DNA of 64,000 nt from Azospirillum sp. SYSU D00513 (GTDB lineage Bacteria; Pseudomonadota; Alphaproteobacteria; Azospirillales; Azospirillaceae). The DNA lies in assembly GCF_017356015.1 (NCBI RefSeq), contig NZ_JAFIQV010000031.1, positions 1 through 64,000 of the forward strand, given 5' to 3'. Position 1 is the stretch's first letter; each line of letters begins with the position of its first letter. This document shows, one piece after another, positions 26,236 through 35,200 of the stretch. The notes beneath the pieces are model-generated. The model was not told the DNA's origin. It ran no database searches and saw only the letters and a program-made list of their open reading frames with translations. A program made the position numbers and the translations under genes.

Positions 26236-27438
26236 ATGGTTGAGAGCGGGGCGGAGAGCGGATCGCGGCAGGACGTCGTCATCGTGGGCGCGGGTGCCGC
26301 CGGGCTGATGTGCGCGATGGAGGCGGGCAAGCGCGGGCGCCGGGTGCTGGTGATCGACCACGCCGCCGCACCGGGCGAGAAGATACGCATCTCCGGCGGC
26401 GGGCGCTGCAACTTCACCAACCTGCACACCGCCCCGGACCGCTTCCTGTCGCGGAACCCGCGCTTCTGCCTGTCGGCGTTGCGGCGCTACACCCAGCATG
26501 ATTTCATCGCGCTGGTGCAAAAGCACGGCATCGCCTACCACGAGAAGAAGCTGGGCCAGCTTTTCTGCGACGGATCGTCCCGGCAGATCGTGGACATGCT
26601 GCTGGCGGAATGCCGCGACGCCGGGGTGCGCATCCAGCTCGGCACCAGCGTCACGGAAGTCGGGAAGACCGAATCCGGCTTCCGCCTCGCCACGAGCGCC
26701 GGCGAGATCTTCTGTGAATCACTGGTGGTGGCGACCGGCGGGCCGTCGATCCCGAAGATGGGGGCGACGGGCTGGGGCTATGAGCTGGCGGCGCGGTTCG
26801 GGCTGAAGCTGGTGCCGACGCGCCCGGCGCTGGTGCCCTTCACCCTGTCGGGCGAGCTGCTGGAGCGGGCGCAGTCGCTGGCCGGGGTGGCCGTGGACGC
26901 GCGGGTGGAGCTGCGCAAGGCGCGCTTCGAGGAGGCGATCCTCTTCACCCACCGCGGCCTCAGTGGCCCGGCCATCCTGCAGATCTCGTCCTATTGGCGG
27001 GAAGGCGAGGAAGTGCGGATCGACCTGCTGCCGGGCACGGACCTGTTCGCCCGTCTGAAGGAGAAGAAGGCCGCCAGCCCCCGCCAGGAACTCCAGACCG
27101 TCCTGGCGGACGTCCTGCCGAAGCGGCTGGCGCAGGCCCTTTACGAGACGCTGGGCTACACGGGCCGGCTGGCCGACTATTCGCACGACAAGCTTCAGCG
27201 CGTGGGCGAGGCGGTGAACGGCTGGCGCGTCCTGCCCAGCGGCACGGAGGGCTACCGCACGGCGGAGGTCACGCTGGGCGGGGTTGACACGGACGAGCTG
27301 TCCTCCAAGACGCTGGAGGCGAAGTCCGTGCCCGGCCTCTATTTCATCGGCGAGGTGGTGGACGTCACCGGCCACCTCGGCGGCTACAATTTCCAATGGG
27401 CCTGGTCGTCCGGCTACGCGGCCGGGCAGCACGCGTAA
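26236..27438 (+). CDS. HI0933/YhiN-family FAD-dependent oxidoreductase
   Basis: A 400-aa flavoprotein. The N-terminal Rossmann dinucleotide site DVVIVGAGAAGLMCAMEAGK is followed by EKIRISGGGRCNFTN, the family signature. Later motifs are VVATGGPSIPKMGATGWGY and the C-terminal GLYFIGEVVDVTGHLGGYNFQWAWSSG. The start is the ATG at 26236 with GGAGAGG upstream; an adjacent TTG is less likely. The physiological substrate of this widespread family is unknown. It is transcribed rightward, divergent from gbcA, and converges on prdX. Confidence 0.9.
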   Translation: MVESGAESGSRQDVVIVGAGAAGLMCAMEAGKRGRRVLVIDHAAAPGEKIRISGGGRCNFTNLHTAPDRFLSRNPRFCLSALRRYTQHDFIALVQKHGIAYHEKKLGQLFCDGSSRQIVDMLLAECRDAGVRIQLGTSVTEVGKTESGFRLATSAGEIFCESLVVATGGPSIPKMGATGWGYELAARFGLKLVPTRPALVPFTLSGELLERAQSLAGVAVDARVELRKARFEEAILFTHRGLSGPAILQISSYWREGEEVRIDLLPGTDLFARLKEKKAASPRQELQTVLADVLPKRLAQALYETLGYTGRLADYSHDKLQRVGEAVNGWRVLPSGTEGYRTAEVTLGGVDTDELSSKTLEAKSVPGLYFIGEVVDVTGHLGGYNFQWAWSSGYAAGQHA

Positions 27439-27460
27439 CCGGAGCCGGGCCGGAACGGCG

Positions 27461-27973
27461 TCAGGCGGCCTCGTTGTCCGCGATGGCGTCGAAGTCCACC
27501 AGCTCCGCCGTGCGGCCGAGCGCGCCGAGGAAGGCCGTGACCTCCTCGACGGTCAGGGACAGGGTCGCCGTGTTGACCAGCGGGTGGAAGGTCACGCGCC
27601 CGGCGCGCATCATCGCGGCGTCCAGCACCAGCCGCACCTTGCCCTCGGCGTCGTTGACCAACGCCAGCGGGCTGACCGCCCCCTGCTTCACGCCGAGTGC
27701 CGCGTCCAGCGTCTCCGCGCTGGCGAATGAGAAGCGCTTGGCGCCGACATGGCGGGCCAGCGCCTTGAGGTCGAGCCGCCGGTCGGTCGGCACCGTCACC
27801 AGCCACAGGTCGCCCTTGGCGCCCTTCAGCATGAGGTTCTTGGTGTGGGTGCCCTCCAGACGCTCCCAATGCTCCAGCGCCTCCTCCACCGTGTGGACCG
27901 GCGGGTGCTCGATGGCCTGCGGGGTGATGCCGAGCTGGCCGAAGAGGGCGGTGAGCTTTTCGTTCGGGGTCAT
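27461..27973 (-). CDS. prdX: Prolyl-tRNA editing deacylase, PrdX/YbaK family
   Basis: A 170-aa stand-alone trans-editing domain of the YbaK/ProX superfamily. Motifs are HPPVHTVEEALEHW, THTKNLMLKGAKGDLWLV, RFSFASAETLDAALGVKQGAVSPLAL and VRLVLDAAMM. The conserved Lys of TKNLMLK and the GxVSP-type loop are present. Members hydrolyse mischarged Ala-tRNA(Pro) and related species. It lies downstream of the betaine binding-protein gene in the same orientation, 93 bp away beyond a strong hairpin, and is probably independent of the betaine pathway. Confidence 0.88.
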   Translation of the reverse strand: MTPNEKLTALFGQLGITPQAIEHPPVHTVEEALEHWERLEGTHTKNLMLKGAKGDLWLVTVPTDRRLDLKALARHVGAKRFSFASAETLDAALGVKQGAVSPLALVNDAEGKVRLVLDAAMMRAGRVTFHPLVNTATLSLTVEEVTAFLGALGRTAELVDFDAIADNEAA

Positions 27974-28028
27974 GGGTGAGCGCGCCTTGGAGGAAATTGC
28001 AAAAAGAACGAGGATGATGGCCGCGACA

Positions 28029-28056
28029 GCGCCCCCTCCCCGGAGGGAGGGGGCGC
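28029..28056 (-). terminator. Strong hairpin downstream of the betaine binding-protein gene
   Basis: Perfect 12-bp stem GCGCCCCCTCCC (28029-28040) and GGGAGGGGGCGC (28045-28056) with a 4-base loop, 10 bp past the stop of the binding-protein gene. There is no U tract on the minus strand, so it may be an attenuating or mRNA-stabilising hairpin rather than a classical terminator. Confidence 0.5.
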
Positions 28057-28066
28057 CCTGCCCGGC

Positions 28067-28942
28067 TTACTTCTTGCCGGTCACCCAGGACTCGATGCGG
28101 TCCGGGTTCTTCTTGATGTAGTTGTCGACGGCGGCCTCGTAGCTGCTGTCCTGGGCCTCGGCCATGATGGACTCCACGTCGCCGATCGGCAGAACCATGC
28201 GGGTCAGGAAGGCGTGGGCCTCCGGGTGGTCCTTCTCGAAGCCCTTGCGGACGAGCTTGTTGATGTGCTCCTCGCCGCCCAGCGCGCCCTTCGGGTCCTC
28301 CAGGTAGCGCAGCTTCCACTTGGAGAACATCCAGTGCGGGCTCCAGCTCGTCACCACGATCCAGTCGTCGCGCTTCACCGCCTGGGTGAGGCCCGCGAGC
28401 ATCGCGGCGTCGCTGGCCGAGACGAGCTGGTAGCCGTCCAGATCGTAGGCCTTCATCGCCTTTTCCGACAGCTGCATCAGCCCCGAGCCGGGGTCGATGC
28501 CCTGGATGCGGCCCTTCAGCTTCGCCTTCACCTCGGGCTTCTTCAGGTCCTCGATGGTCTTCAGCTCACTGGCCGGGATGCTGTCGGGGATGACCCAGCC
28601 GAGCTTGGCCTGGGTGTACATCGGGCCGAGGTCCACCAGGTCCTTGCCGACCTTGTCGATGTAGGACTTGTGGGTCGCCGGCTGCCAGGACATCAGCATG
28701 CCGTCGAGCTTGCCGGTGGCCACACCCTGATACTGGACGCCGATGTCGGCCATGGTCAGCTCGACCTTGTAGCCCATGCGGTCTTCCAGGACCTTTTTGG
28801 CGAGCTTCGTCACCGCCTCGGCGTCGGACCAGGCGGTCCAGCCGATGTTGATCTTCTTGTCGTCGGCGCTGGCGCCCGAGACGGGGGCCAGGACGGCGGC
28901 CGCGACGGACAGGGCCGCCAGCGTCTTCCAAATGGTCTTCAT
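28067..28942 (-). CDS. opuAC: Glycine betaine ABC transporter substrate-binding protein
   Basis: A 291-aa periplasmic protein of the OpuAC/ProX class. The Sec signal MKTIWKTLAALSVAAAVLA ends at about ASA. The mature part has NIGWTAWSDAEAVTKLAKK, GMLMSWQPATHKSYID, GLMQLSEKA and VVTSWSPHWMFSKWKLRYLEDP. Trp and Tyr side chains in these loops form the aromatic cage for quaternary ammonium compounds. The start is the ATG at 28942. It is third in the operon after the ATPase and permease. Betaine is the likely ligand, given the neighbouring demethylation genes; choline or carnitine are alternatives. Confidence 0.9.
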   Translation of the reverse strand: MKTIWKTLAALSVAAAVLAPVSGASADDKKINIGWTAWSDAEAVTKLAKKVLEDRMGYKVELTMADIGVQYQGVATGKLDGMLMSWQPATHKSYIDKVGKDLVDLGPMYTQAKLGWVIPDSIPASELKTIEDLKKPEVKAKLKGRIQGIDPGSGLMQLSEKAMKAYDLDGYQLVSASDAAMLAGLTQAVKRDDWIVVTSWSPHWMFSKWKLRYLEDPKGALGGEEHINKLVRKGFEKDHPEAHAFLTRMVLPIGDVESIMAEAQDSSYEAAVDNYIKKNPDRIESWVTGKK

Positions 28943-28983
28943 GTCTCGCTCTGCCTCTTCTGTTTTATTATTACGCTCTACGC

Positions 28984-29871
28984 TCAGTGCGCCGCGGCGG
29001 GACGGAGCCGCGACAGGAAAGCGAAGGGACGGAAGGGCGCCGGCGCGCCGGCCGGGGCTCCGAAGCTCTGGGTGATGCGGTCGAGGATGATCGCCAGCAG
29101 CACGACGCTGAGGCCGCTCTTGAAGCCGAGCCCGATGTCCAGCCGCTGGATGCCCTGGAGCACCACGTTGCCGAGGCCGCCGGCGCCGATCATCGAGGCG
29201 ATGACGATCATCGACAGCGCCATCATCATGGTCTGGTTGACGCCGGCCATGATCGAGGGCAGCGCGTTGGGGAGCTGCACCTTGAAGAGAAGCTGGCGGT
29301 CCAGGCAGCCGAAGGCGCGGCCGGCCTCGACCAGCTCCACCGGCACCTGCTTGATGCCGAGTGCCGTCAGGCGCACGGCCGGCGGCATGGCGAAGATGAC
29401 GGTGGCGATGATGCCCGGCACGCGGCCCAGCCCGAAGAACATGACGGCCGGGATCAGGTAGACGAAGGCGGGCATCGTCTGCATGAAGTCCAGCGAGGTC
29501 TTCAGGATCGCCTCGACCACCTTGTTGCGCGCCATCCAGACGCCGAGCGGGATGCCCAGCAGCAGGCAGATCGCGGTGGAGGAGAGGACGAGGCCGAGCG
29601 TGGAGGCCGTCGCCTCCCACAGCCCCATCGTGTTCACCAGCAGCAGGGACAGCACGGTGAAGACCGCGAAGCGCACCCCCACCCGCCACAGGGCCAGTGC
29701 CGCCAGCAGGCCGATCAGCAGCCACACCGGCATGCCCAGCAGCACCGCGTCGATGGCGCCGCCGAAGGCGTCGATGCCCGCGGAGATGGCGTCGAGCTGC
29801 GGCTGGAAGGTGTCGGTGATGAAGTTGATCGTGCCTTCGAGGCTGTCGTTGATCAGGCTGTCGATGTCCAT
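28984..29871 (-). CDS. opuAB: Glycine betaine ABC transporter permease
   Basis: A 295-aa BPD_transp_1 inner-membrane protein of the ProW type with about 6 helices. The N-terminal amphipathic stretch (MDIDSLINDSLEGTINFITD) is typical of ProW/OpuAB. The EAA coupling loop is EAGRAFGCLDRQLLFKVQLP, followed by ALPSIMAGVNQTMMMALSMIVIASMIG. It starts 3 bp after the ATPase stop and so is translationally linked. It forms the channel for betaine import. Confidence 0.92.
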   Translation of the reverse strand: MDIDSLINDSLEGTINFITDTFQPQLDAISAGIDAFGGAIDAVLLGMPVWLLIGLLAALALWRVGVRFAVFTVLSLLLVNTMGLWEATASTLGLVLSSTAICLLLGIPLGVWMARNKVVEAILKTSLDFMQTMPAFVYLIPAVMFFGLGRVPGIIATVIFAMPPAVRLTALGIKQVPVELVEAGRAFGCLDRQLLFKVQLPNALPSIMAGVNQTMMMALSMIVIASMIGAGGLGNVVLQGIQRLDIGLGFKSGLSVVLLAIILDRITQSFGAPAGAPAPFRPFAFLSRLRPAAAH

Positions 29872-29874
29872 GGA

Positions 29875-31176
29875 TCAGTCCCCCCGCTGCAGGGTGCGAA
29901 GCAGAATCGAGCGCGAGATCGCGCCCAGGTAGGTTCCCTGCTCGTCCACGACGGGCACGGGGCATTCGGCGTCGGCGACGATGTCCAGGATGCGGTTCAG
30001 CGGCGTGTCGCTGCGCACCGGATCGACGCCGGACAGGAAGGCGTGGACGAAGCGCGGCTGCGGCATGTCGAGCGCCCGGCGCAGCGAGGCGCGCGAGACG
30101 ATCCCCTGGTAGGCGTGGCCGCCGTCGCGCACATAGCCGTATTCGTGCCCGCCCTCGTCGAGCTGGGCCAGCGCCGGAAGCAACTCGCCCGGCACGCGGA
30201 CCACCGTGTTGGCCGCCTCGTAGCGCGCCACGTCGCCGGCACGCAGCACCTTGGAGGTGTCCACGTTGCGGAAGAAGGAGCGCACGTAATCGTCGGCCGG
30301 GTCGCGCAGGATCTCGTAGGGCGTGCCCACCTGGACCACGCGCCCGCCCTGCATGATGGCGATGCGGTCGCCGATGCGCATCGCCTCGTCCAGGTCGTGG
30401 GAGATGAAGACGATGGTGCGGGAATGCTCGCGCTGGAGGCGCAGCAGCTCGTCCTGCATCTCCGTGCGGATCAGCGGGTCGAGCGCGGAGAAGGCCTCGT
30501 CCATCAGCAGGATGGTCGGGTCGTTGGCGAGGGCGCGGGCAAGGCCGACGCGCTGCTGCATGCCGCCCGACATCTCGCGCGGGTAGCGGTGGGCGTAGGC
30601 GCCGAGCCCGACCGCCTCCAGCGCCTTCATGGCGGCGTCGCGGCGGGTGGTCTTGGCGACACCGGACACCTCCAGCCCGAAGGCGGCGTTGTCGAGCGCC
30701 GTCAGGTGCGGCAGCAGGGCAAAGGACTGGAAGACCATGCCCATGTCGCGCCGCCGCACCTCGATCAGTTCGCGGTTGGACATCTTCGTCAGGTCGCGGC
30801 CGTCCAGCACGATGGAGCCGGAGCTCGGGTCGATCAGCCGGTTCAGCAGGCGGATCATCGTCGATTTGCCGGAGCCCGACAGGCCCATGATGACGAAGAT
30901 CTCACCGGCGCGGACCTGGAAGCTCGCGTCCTGCACGCCGACGACGGCGCCCAGCTTCTTGAACACCTCGTCCTTGTCGGCGCCATCGGCCAGCATCTTC
31001 AAGGCCGGCTTGGGGTCCTTGTCGAAGACCTTGTAGACGTTGCTGACCTCGAGCCGGATGGGGCCGCCGGCCAGCTTCGCGGCGCCGGCGGGGGCGGCGG
31101 CCTGCCCCACGGCCGCGGGGGAACCGAACATCTGGATGTTCTGCTGCTGCGACAGGCCCTCGAATGTTGATTTCAT
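29875..31176 (-). CDS. opuAA: Glycine betaine ABC transporter ATPase with CBS domains
   Basis: A protein of about 433 aa, ProV/OpuAA-like. The N-terminal extension (IRLEVSNVYKVFDKDPKPAL...KLGAVVGVQDASFQV) is diagnostic of quaternary-amine ATPases. Walker A is GLSGSGKST, signature MSGGMQQRVGLARAL and Walker B ILLMDEAFSALDP. Tandem CBS domains at the C-terminus (about 290-430) in relatives respond to ionic strength or nucleotides. The start is the ATG at 31176 with GGAG upstream. It lies 102 bp downstream of etfB in the same direction, so it may be cotranscribed with the dgc-etf genes or have its own promoter. Confidence 0.92.
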   Translation of the reverse strand: MKSTFEGLSQQQNIQMFGSPAAVGQAAAPAGAAKLAGGPIRLEVSNVYKVFDKDPKPALKMLADGADKDEVFKKLGAVVGVQDASFQVRAGEIFVIMGLSGSGKSTMIRLLNRLIDPSSGSIVLDGRDLTKMSNRELIEVRRRDMGMVFQSFALLPHLTALDNAAFGLEVSGVAKTTRRDAAMKALEAVGLGAYAHRYPREMSGGMQQRVGLARALANDPTILLMDEAFSALDPLIRTEMQDELLRLQREHSRTIVFISHDLDEAMRIGDRIAIMQGGRVVQVGTPYEILRDPADDYVRSFFRNVDTSKVLRAGDVARYEAANTVVRVPGELLPALAQLDEGGHEYGYVRDGGHAYQGIVSRASLRRALDMPQPRFVHAFLSGVDPVRSDTPLNRILDIVADAECPVPVVDEQGTYLGAISRSILLRTLQRGD

Positions 31177-31278
31177 CGCTCCATCCAATCCCGTTCGTTC
31201 GCCCTTTTTATGGCCCGGCCGTTCAGGCGTTTTCGGCAAGGTCCCTCAAATCGCGCTCCAGTGACGACGCACCAGCGA

Positions 31279-32046
31279 TTACGATGTTCCGATCACCCTC
31301 TGCTCGACAAGATATTCGTAGATCGCGCGCGCCGCTTCGTCCGCCGTCGGGCGCACCAGGACCTGGCCCTGGCCGGATTTCGTCTCGGTGGCGGCCTTCA
31401 GCCGCTCCAGCGCGCTGCCGCCCGCCGCGAGCCGCAGCCGCTTGGGACGCGGGCGCCAGGGGCGGATCTCGCATTCCCCGATGAAGCCGTCCTGCGGGGC
31501 CGAGGCCGCAACCGCCTCGACCAGGCCCCGGCGCGCGCGGGCGAAGGCGCTCTGGCGCGGTTCGGGCGCCGCCGGATGGACCGACACCACCAGGGGGAAG
31601 CGCGCCTCCGCCTGGCGGCGGCGCCCGCGCGGCAGGGCCTGGGTCAGCGTCGCCGTCCCCTCCCCTGCCGACAGGTCGGCGACGTCCGGCAGGAGCGCCG
31701 CCCCCAGCCCCTGCGCGACGAGATAGGGCAGCATGCCGCTGTCCTCCCCGCCCTCGGCGCAGCGGCCGGCGAGGATCAGGTCAGGCGACAGGGCCTTCAG
31801 GTGGGCGACCAGCGCCGGGACCGGGTCGGATCCGGCGGGAATCTCCAGCACGGTCAGCCGGTCCAGCCCCATGCCCAGATAGTCGCGCAAGACCGGCTCG
31901 GCCGGGTCGCCGGCGTGGACGGCGTGGATCTCGGCACCCGGCAGCCGCAGGGCCAGCTCCAGCGCGCGGGCGTCGAGCGGGGCGCGGCGCGGCCGCCCGG
32001 AGGCGGGATGGCGCCCGATGGAGAGAAGGACGGCGACCTTAAGCAT
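31279..32046 (-). CDS. etfB: Electron transfer flavoprotein beta subunit (dimethylglycine-linked)
   Basis: A protein of about 255 aa starting MLKVAVLLSIGRHPASG. EtfB features are ILAGRCAEGGEDSGMLPYLVAQGLGAALLPDVADL and FPLVVSVHPAAPEPR, the adenine-nucleotide-binding ETF fold. It diverges from housekeeping EtfB (normally GRQSVDGDSGQ) and matches the ETF pair that accepts electrons from dimethylglycine demethylase in Pseudomonas-type clusters. The start overlaps the etfA stop by 8 bp, so translation is coupled. It carries electrons toward ETF-ubiquinone oxidoreductase. Confidence 0.88.
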   Translation of the reverse strand: MLKVAVLLSIGRHPASGRPRRAPLDARALELALRLPGAEIHAVHAGDPAEPVLRDYLGMGLDRLTVLEIPAGSDPVPALVAHLKALSPDLILAGRCAEGGEDSGMLPYLVAQGLGAALLPDVADLSAGEGTATLTQALPRGRRRQAEARFPLVVSVHPAAPEPRQSAFARARRGLVEAVAASAPQDGFIGECEIRPWRPRPKRLRLAAGGSALERLKAATETKSGQGQVLVRPTADEAARAIYEYLVEQRVIGTS

Positions 32047-33292
32047 TCCGGCGCTCCTTTCCCTGACGTTCGGCACGGCGTTCGAGAGCATGGCGGATCA
32101 GGGCCGGCATGACCTCCTGCGCGTCCGCGACGATGGCGAGGTCGGCGCGCTTGATCATCTCGGCGTGCAGGTCGGTGTTGATGGCGACGACCCGCTTCAC
32201 CTCGGTGATGCCCTGGAGATGCTGCGGCGCCCCGGCGATGCCGTAGGCGACGTAGCAGCCCGCCCGCACGAGGCTGCCCGACGCGCCCACCTGCCGCTCG
32301 CGCGGGAGATGGCCCTCGTCGCAAACCACGCGACTGCCGCCGCGGGTGGCGCCCAGCACCCGGGCCAGCTCCGCGAAGCCCTCCCAGTCGGTGACGCCGT
32401 TGCCGGCGGAGAGGATGAAGTCGGTCTCGGTCAGCGGGATCAGGTCGGGATCGACGGCCAGCGGCCGGACCGCGCCGATGCGCCGCTCGGCCTCGAAGGC
32501 GGGTGCCGGGATGGTCCGCGCCTCGTGGACCGTGCCCTCGTGCGGGGGCAGCGCGTCGGCAGCGACGGACATCAGACGGGCCGGCGCGCGGGCCATCTCC
32601 GCGGCACCGCCGCGCGCCCGGCGGGAGGCGCGGTCCGGGGACAGGGCCTCCACCCCCGCGAAGAGCCGCTCGCCCAGCGCCGCCGCGACCCGGCGGGCGA
32701 GGTCGGCGCCGCCGTCGGCACTCTCCGCGAACAGCACATGGCGCGGCTTGAGGGTTTCGATGGCGGCGAGCACGGCGGCGGCGTGGCGCTCCGGCTCGTA
32801 GCCTTCGGCCAGATCGGCCGGCAGGGCGAGCAGACGGTCGGCCCCGGCCTCGCCCAGCCCGGACACGCCCTCGACGGTTACCGCAACCACGGCGCCGCCG
32901 CCGGCGTCGGCGAGCAGCCGCGCCCCGGCGATCAGCTGCCGGTCATGGTCGGAAGGGGCGCCGCCCGGCTGGTCCAGCACGGCCAGCACCAGGAAGGCCG
33001 GCTCCTCGATGACGCGGACCGCGGCCTTGACTGCGGCCGCGGCCTGGGCGGTGCCGATGGCCAGCGAGGCTTGGCCCTTGTTGGTCCAGTCCAGCCGCAG
33101 GCGCGGGGCGGTCCGCACCACCGCCGCAGCGCGGGATGCGCGCGGATCCCGGCGCGGCCGGCCGGTCGGGCCGGTGGCGGCTCCGGCGTTGGCAAAGCCC
33201 GCCGGAGCCGCGCCGACGAGGAAGCGCGGGCGCGCGGTGCCGGGGACCAGCTTGGCCTGACGCTCGGCGCGGGGATCGCGGCGGGTCCTCAT
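32039..33292 (-). CDS. etfA: Electron transfer flavoprotein alpha subunit (dimethylglycine-linked)
   Basis: A 417-aa protein, longer than housekeeping EtfA (about 310 aa). An Arg/Pro/Ala-rich N-terminal extension of about 75 residues precedes the ETF N-domain (about 85-280). The C-terminal FAD domain has GASGSLVRAGCYVAYGIAGAPQHLQGI and AINTDLHAEMIKRADLAIVAD. Its ATG overlaps the dgcB stop by 4 bp (ATGA), and its 3' end overlaps etfB. It is the FAD-carrying half of the electron acceptor for DgcAB. Confidence 0.88.
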   Translation of the reverse strand: MRTRRDPRAERQAKLVPGTARPRFLVGAAPAGFANAGAATGPTGRPRRDPRASRAAAVVRTAPRLRLDWTNKGQASLAIGTAQAAAAVKAAVRVIEEPAFLVLAVLDQPGGAPSDHDRQLIAGARLLADAGGGAVVAVTVEGVSGLGEAGADRLLALPADLAEGYEPERHAAAVLAAIETLKPRHVLFAESADGGADLARRVAAALGERLFAGVEALSPDRASRRARGGAAEMARAPARLMSVAADALPPHEGTVHEARTIPAPAFEAERRIGAVRPLAVDPDLIPLTETDFILSAGNGVTDWEGFAELARVLGATRGGSRVVCDEGHLPRERQVGASGSLVRAGCYVAYGIAGAPQHLQGITEVKRVVAINTDLHAEMIKRADLAIVADAQEVMPALIRHALERRAERQGKERRNA

Positions 33293-35193
33293 GCCACGGC
33301 CTCCAGCACGAGTTCGGAGATCTCGGCCACCGCCGGGCGCTGGCCGACGACGCCCTCCAGCATCAGGGTGCAGGTCGGGCAGGCCACGGCCACCCGCTCC
33401 GCCCCCGTGGCGCGGGCATGGTCCATGCGGACGTCGGGGATGCGGCGCTTGCCGGCCACGTCGGTCAGCGGCGCGCCGCCGCCCCCGCCACAGCAGCTCG
33501 ACCGCAGGCCGGAACGCTCCATCTCCACCCGCTGGAGCCCGATGGCGTCGAGCAGCCGGCGCGGCGCCTCGATCTCCCCGTTGTAGCGGCCGAGATAGCA
33601 GGGGTCGTGATAGGTGACGCTGCCGCCCGTCGGGCCCTTCAGCGTCAGCTTGCCGGATTCCACCAGCTCCAGCAGGAAGGCGGTGTGGTGGGTGACGGTC
33701 CAGTGGCCGCCGAAGGACGGGTATTCGTTGCGGATGACGTGCAGGGCGTGCGGGTCGGCGGTGACGATCCGGCCGAAGCGGTAACGGGAGAGGGTCGCGA
33801 TGTTGCGCCGCGCGAGATCCTGGAAGGTCGCCTCGTCGCCGAGCCGGCGGGCCACGTCGCCGGAGTCCAGCTCCTCCTCCCCCAGCACGGCAAAATCAAT
33901 GCCGGCGCGGCGCATCAGCCCGACCAGCGCCCGCAAGGACCGCTGGACGCGCAGGTCGAAGGCGCCGTCGCCAAGCCAGAGCAGCACGTCGCACTGCCCC
34001 TTCTCGGCCAGCAGCGGCAGGTTCAGGTCCACCGCCCAGTCGGTGCGGCGGGCCAGCGGCTTGCCGCCGGGGTTGTCGGTGACGCGCAGCTCCTCCAGCA
34101 CGGCGGCTGCCTTGGCCGGGGTGGCGCCGAGTTCCAGGGTCTGGAAGCGGCGCAGGTCGATCACCGCGTCCACATGCTCGATCATCATCGGGCATTCCTG
34201 GACGCAGGCGCGGCAGGTCGTGCAGGCCCAGAGCGTGTCGGGGTGGATCATCGCCCCCGGCCCGACCAGCGGCAGCGCCGCCCCGCCCTGCGCCAGCCCG
34301 ATCGGCCGGCCCGGGTGGTTGTGGCCGGCGTAGGAGGCGTCGGTCCGGCGCTCCCCGTCCGCGGCGGTGTCCATCGCGGTGACGAGATCCTGGATCAGCT
34401 TCTTGGGGTTCAGCGGCAGGTCGGCGGCGTAGGCCGGGCAGGCCACCTCGCAACGGCCGCACTGGACGCAGGCGTCGAAGCCGAGCAGGCGGTTCCAGGC
34501 GAAGTCCAGCGGGCGCTCGCTGCCGAGCTTCGGCGCCTCCAGGTCGGCCGGGCGCAAGCCCGTGTCGCGCCCCGCGCGGTCGTGGAAGCGCGCCGGCCGC
34601 GGGTGGGCGACGAGGTGCAGGGCGCCGTTCAGCGCGTGCTTCAGCGGCCCGCGCCCGACGCCGAGGATCAGCTCGGCCCCGCCCCAGGCCCCGGCCAGCA
34701 CGAAGGCCAGCGCGAGCGGCCAGGGCAGGACGCCGCCCGCGAGCTGGTCCAGCGCCACCACGAGGAAGGCGGCCGCATAGGCCAGCAGCGCGTAGGGAAG
34801 CCGCTTGAAGCGGCCCTGCGACAGCTCGGCGGGCTTCTCCACCCGGCGGCGGTAGCCGACCATCAGCGCGCCGCCGAGCATGACGGCCAGCGCCAGCGCC
34901 AGCAGCCCCCACAGGAGCCAGCCCCGCAGGGCCGGCACCGCAGCCAGGACCAGCAGCGGCAGGGAGGCGAGGAAGCCGCCCGCCGTCAGGGCATGGAAGC
35001 GGGCGTTGAAGGACTTGCGCGCGACCACATGGTGGACGTCCACCAGATAGCGGCCGGGCAGCGCCTTCAGCCCGGCGACGATGTCCACCCCCGCCGGCTG
35101 CCCGGCCCGCCAGCGCCGCGCGTGCTGGAGCGCCAGGACGGCGCCGGCGGCGAGCGTGGCGAGGATGAGGCTGGAAAGGGCGGTCGCGATCAT
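33289..35193 (-). CDS. dgcB: Dimethylglycine demethylase Fe-S subunit DgcB
   Basis: A 634-aa membrane-anchored iron-sulfur protein. The N-terminal ~190 residues hold 4-5 hydrophobic helices. Two ferredoxin-type [4Fe-4S] motifs follow, CVQCGRCEVACPAYA and CTTCRACVQECPMM. Two heterodisulfide-reductase-type CCG regions come next, YHDPCYLGRYN and SSCCGGGGGAPL. It is thought to relay electrons between DgcA, the EtfAB pair and the quinone pool. It begins 7 bp after the dgcA stop and overlaps etfA by 4 bp. The assignment relies on the gene order dgcA-dgcB-etfA-etfB seen in betaine degraders. Confidence 0.9.
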   Translation of the reverse strand: MIATALSSLILATLAAGAVLALQHARRWRAGQPAGVDIVAGLKALPGRYLVDVHHVVARKSFNARFHALTAGGFLASLPLLVLAAVPALRGWLLWGLLALALAVMLGGALMVGYRRRVEKPAELSQGRFKRLPYALLAYAAAFLVVALDQLAGGVLPWPLALAFVLAGAWGGAELILGVGRGPLKHALNGALHLVAHPRPARFHDRAGRDTGLRPADLEAPKLGSERPLDFAWNRLLGFDACVQCGRCEVACPAYAADLPLNPKKLIQDLVTAMDTAADGERRTDASYAGHNHPGRPIGLAQGGAALPLVGPGAMIHPDTLWACTTCRACVQECPMMIEHVDAVIDLRRFQTLELGATPAKAAAVLEELRVTDNPGGKPLARRTDWAVDLNLPLLAEKGQCDVLLWLGDGAFDLRVQRSLRALVGLMRRAGIDFAVLGEEELDSGDVARRLGDEATFQDLARRNIATLSRYRFGRIVTADPHALHVIRNEYPSFGGHWTVTHHTAFLLELVESGKLTLKGPTGGSVTYHDPCYLGRYNGEIEAPRRLLDAIGLQRVEMERSGLRSSCCGGGGGAPLTDVAGKRRIPDVRMDHARATGAERVAVACPTCTLMLEGVVGQRPAVAEISELVLEAVA

Positions 35194-35200
35194 GCCGGCC

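Noticed and set aside
28023..28030. CGCGACAG as another operator half-site
   Set aside because: Single copy without a partner at 21 bp and located at the end, not the start, of an operon.
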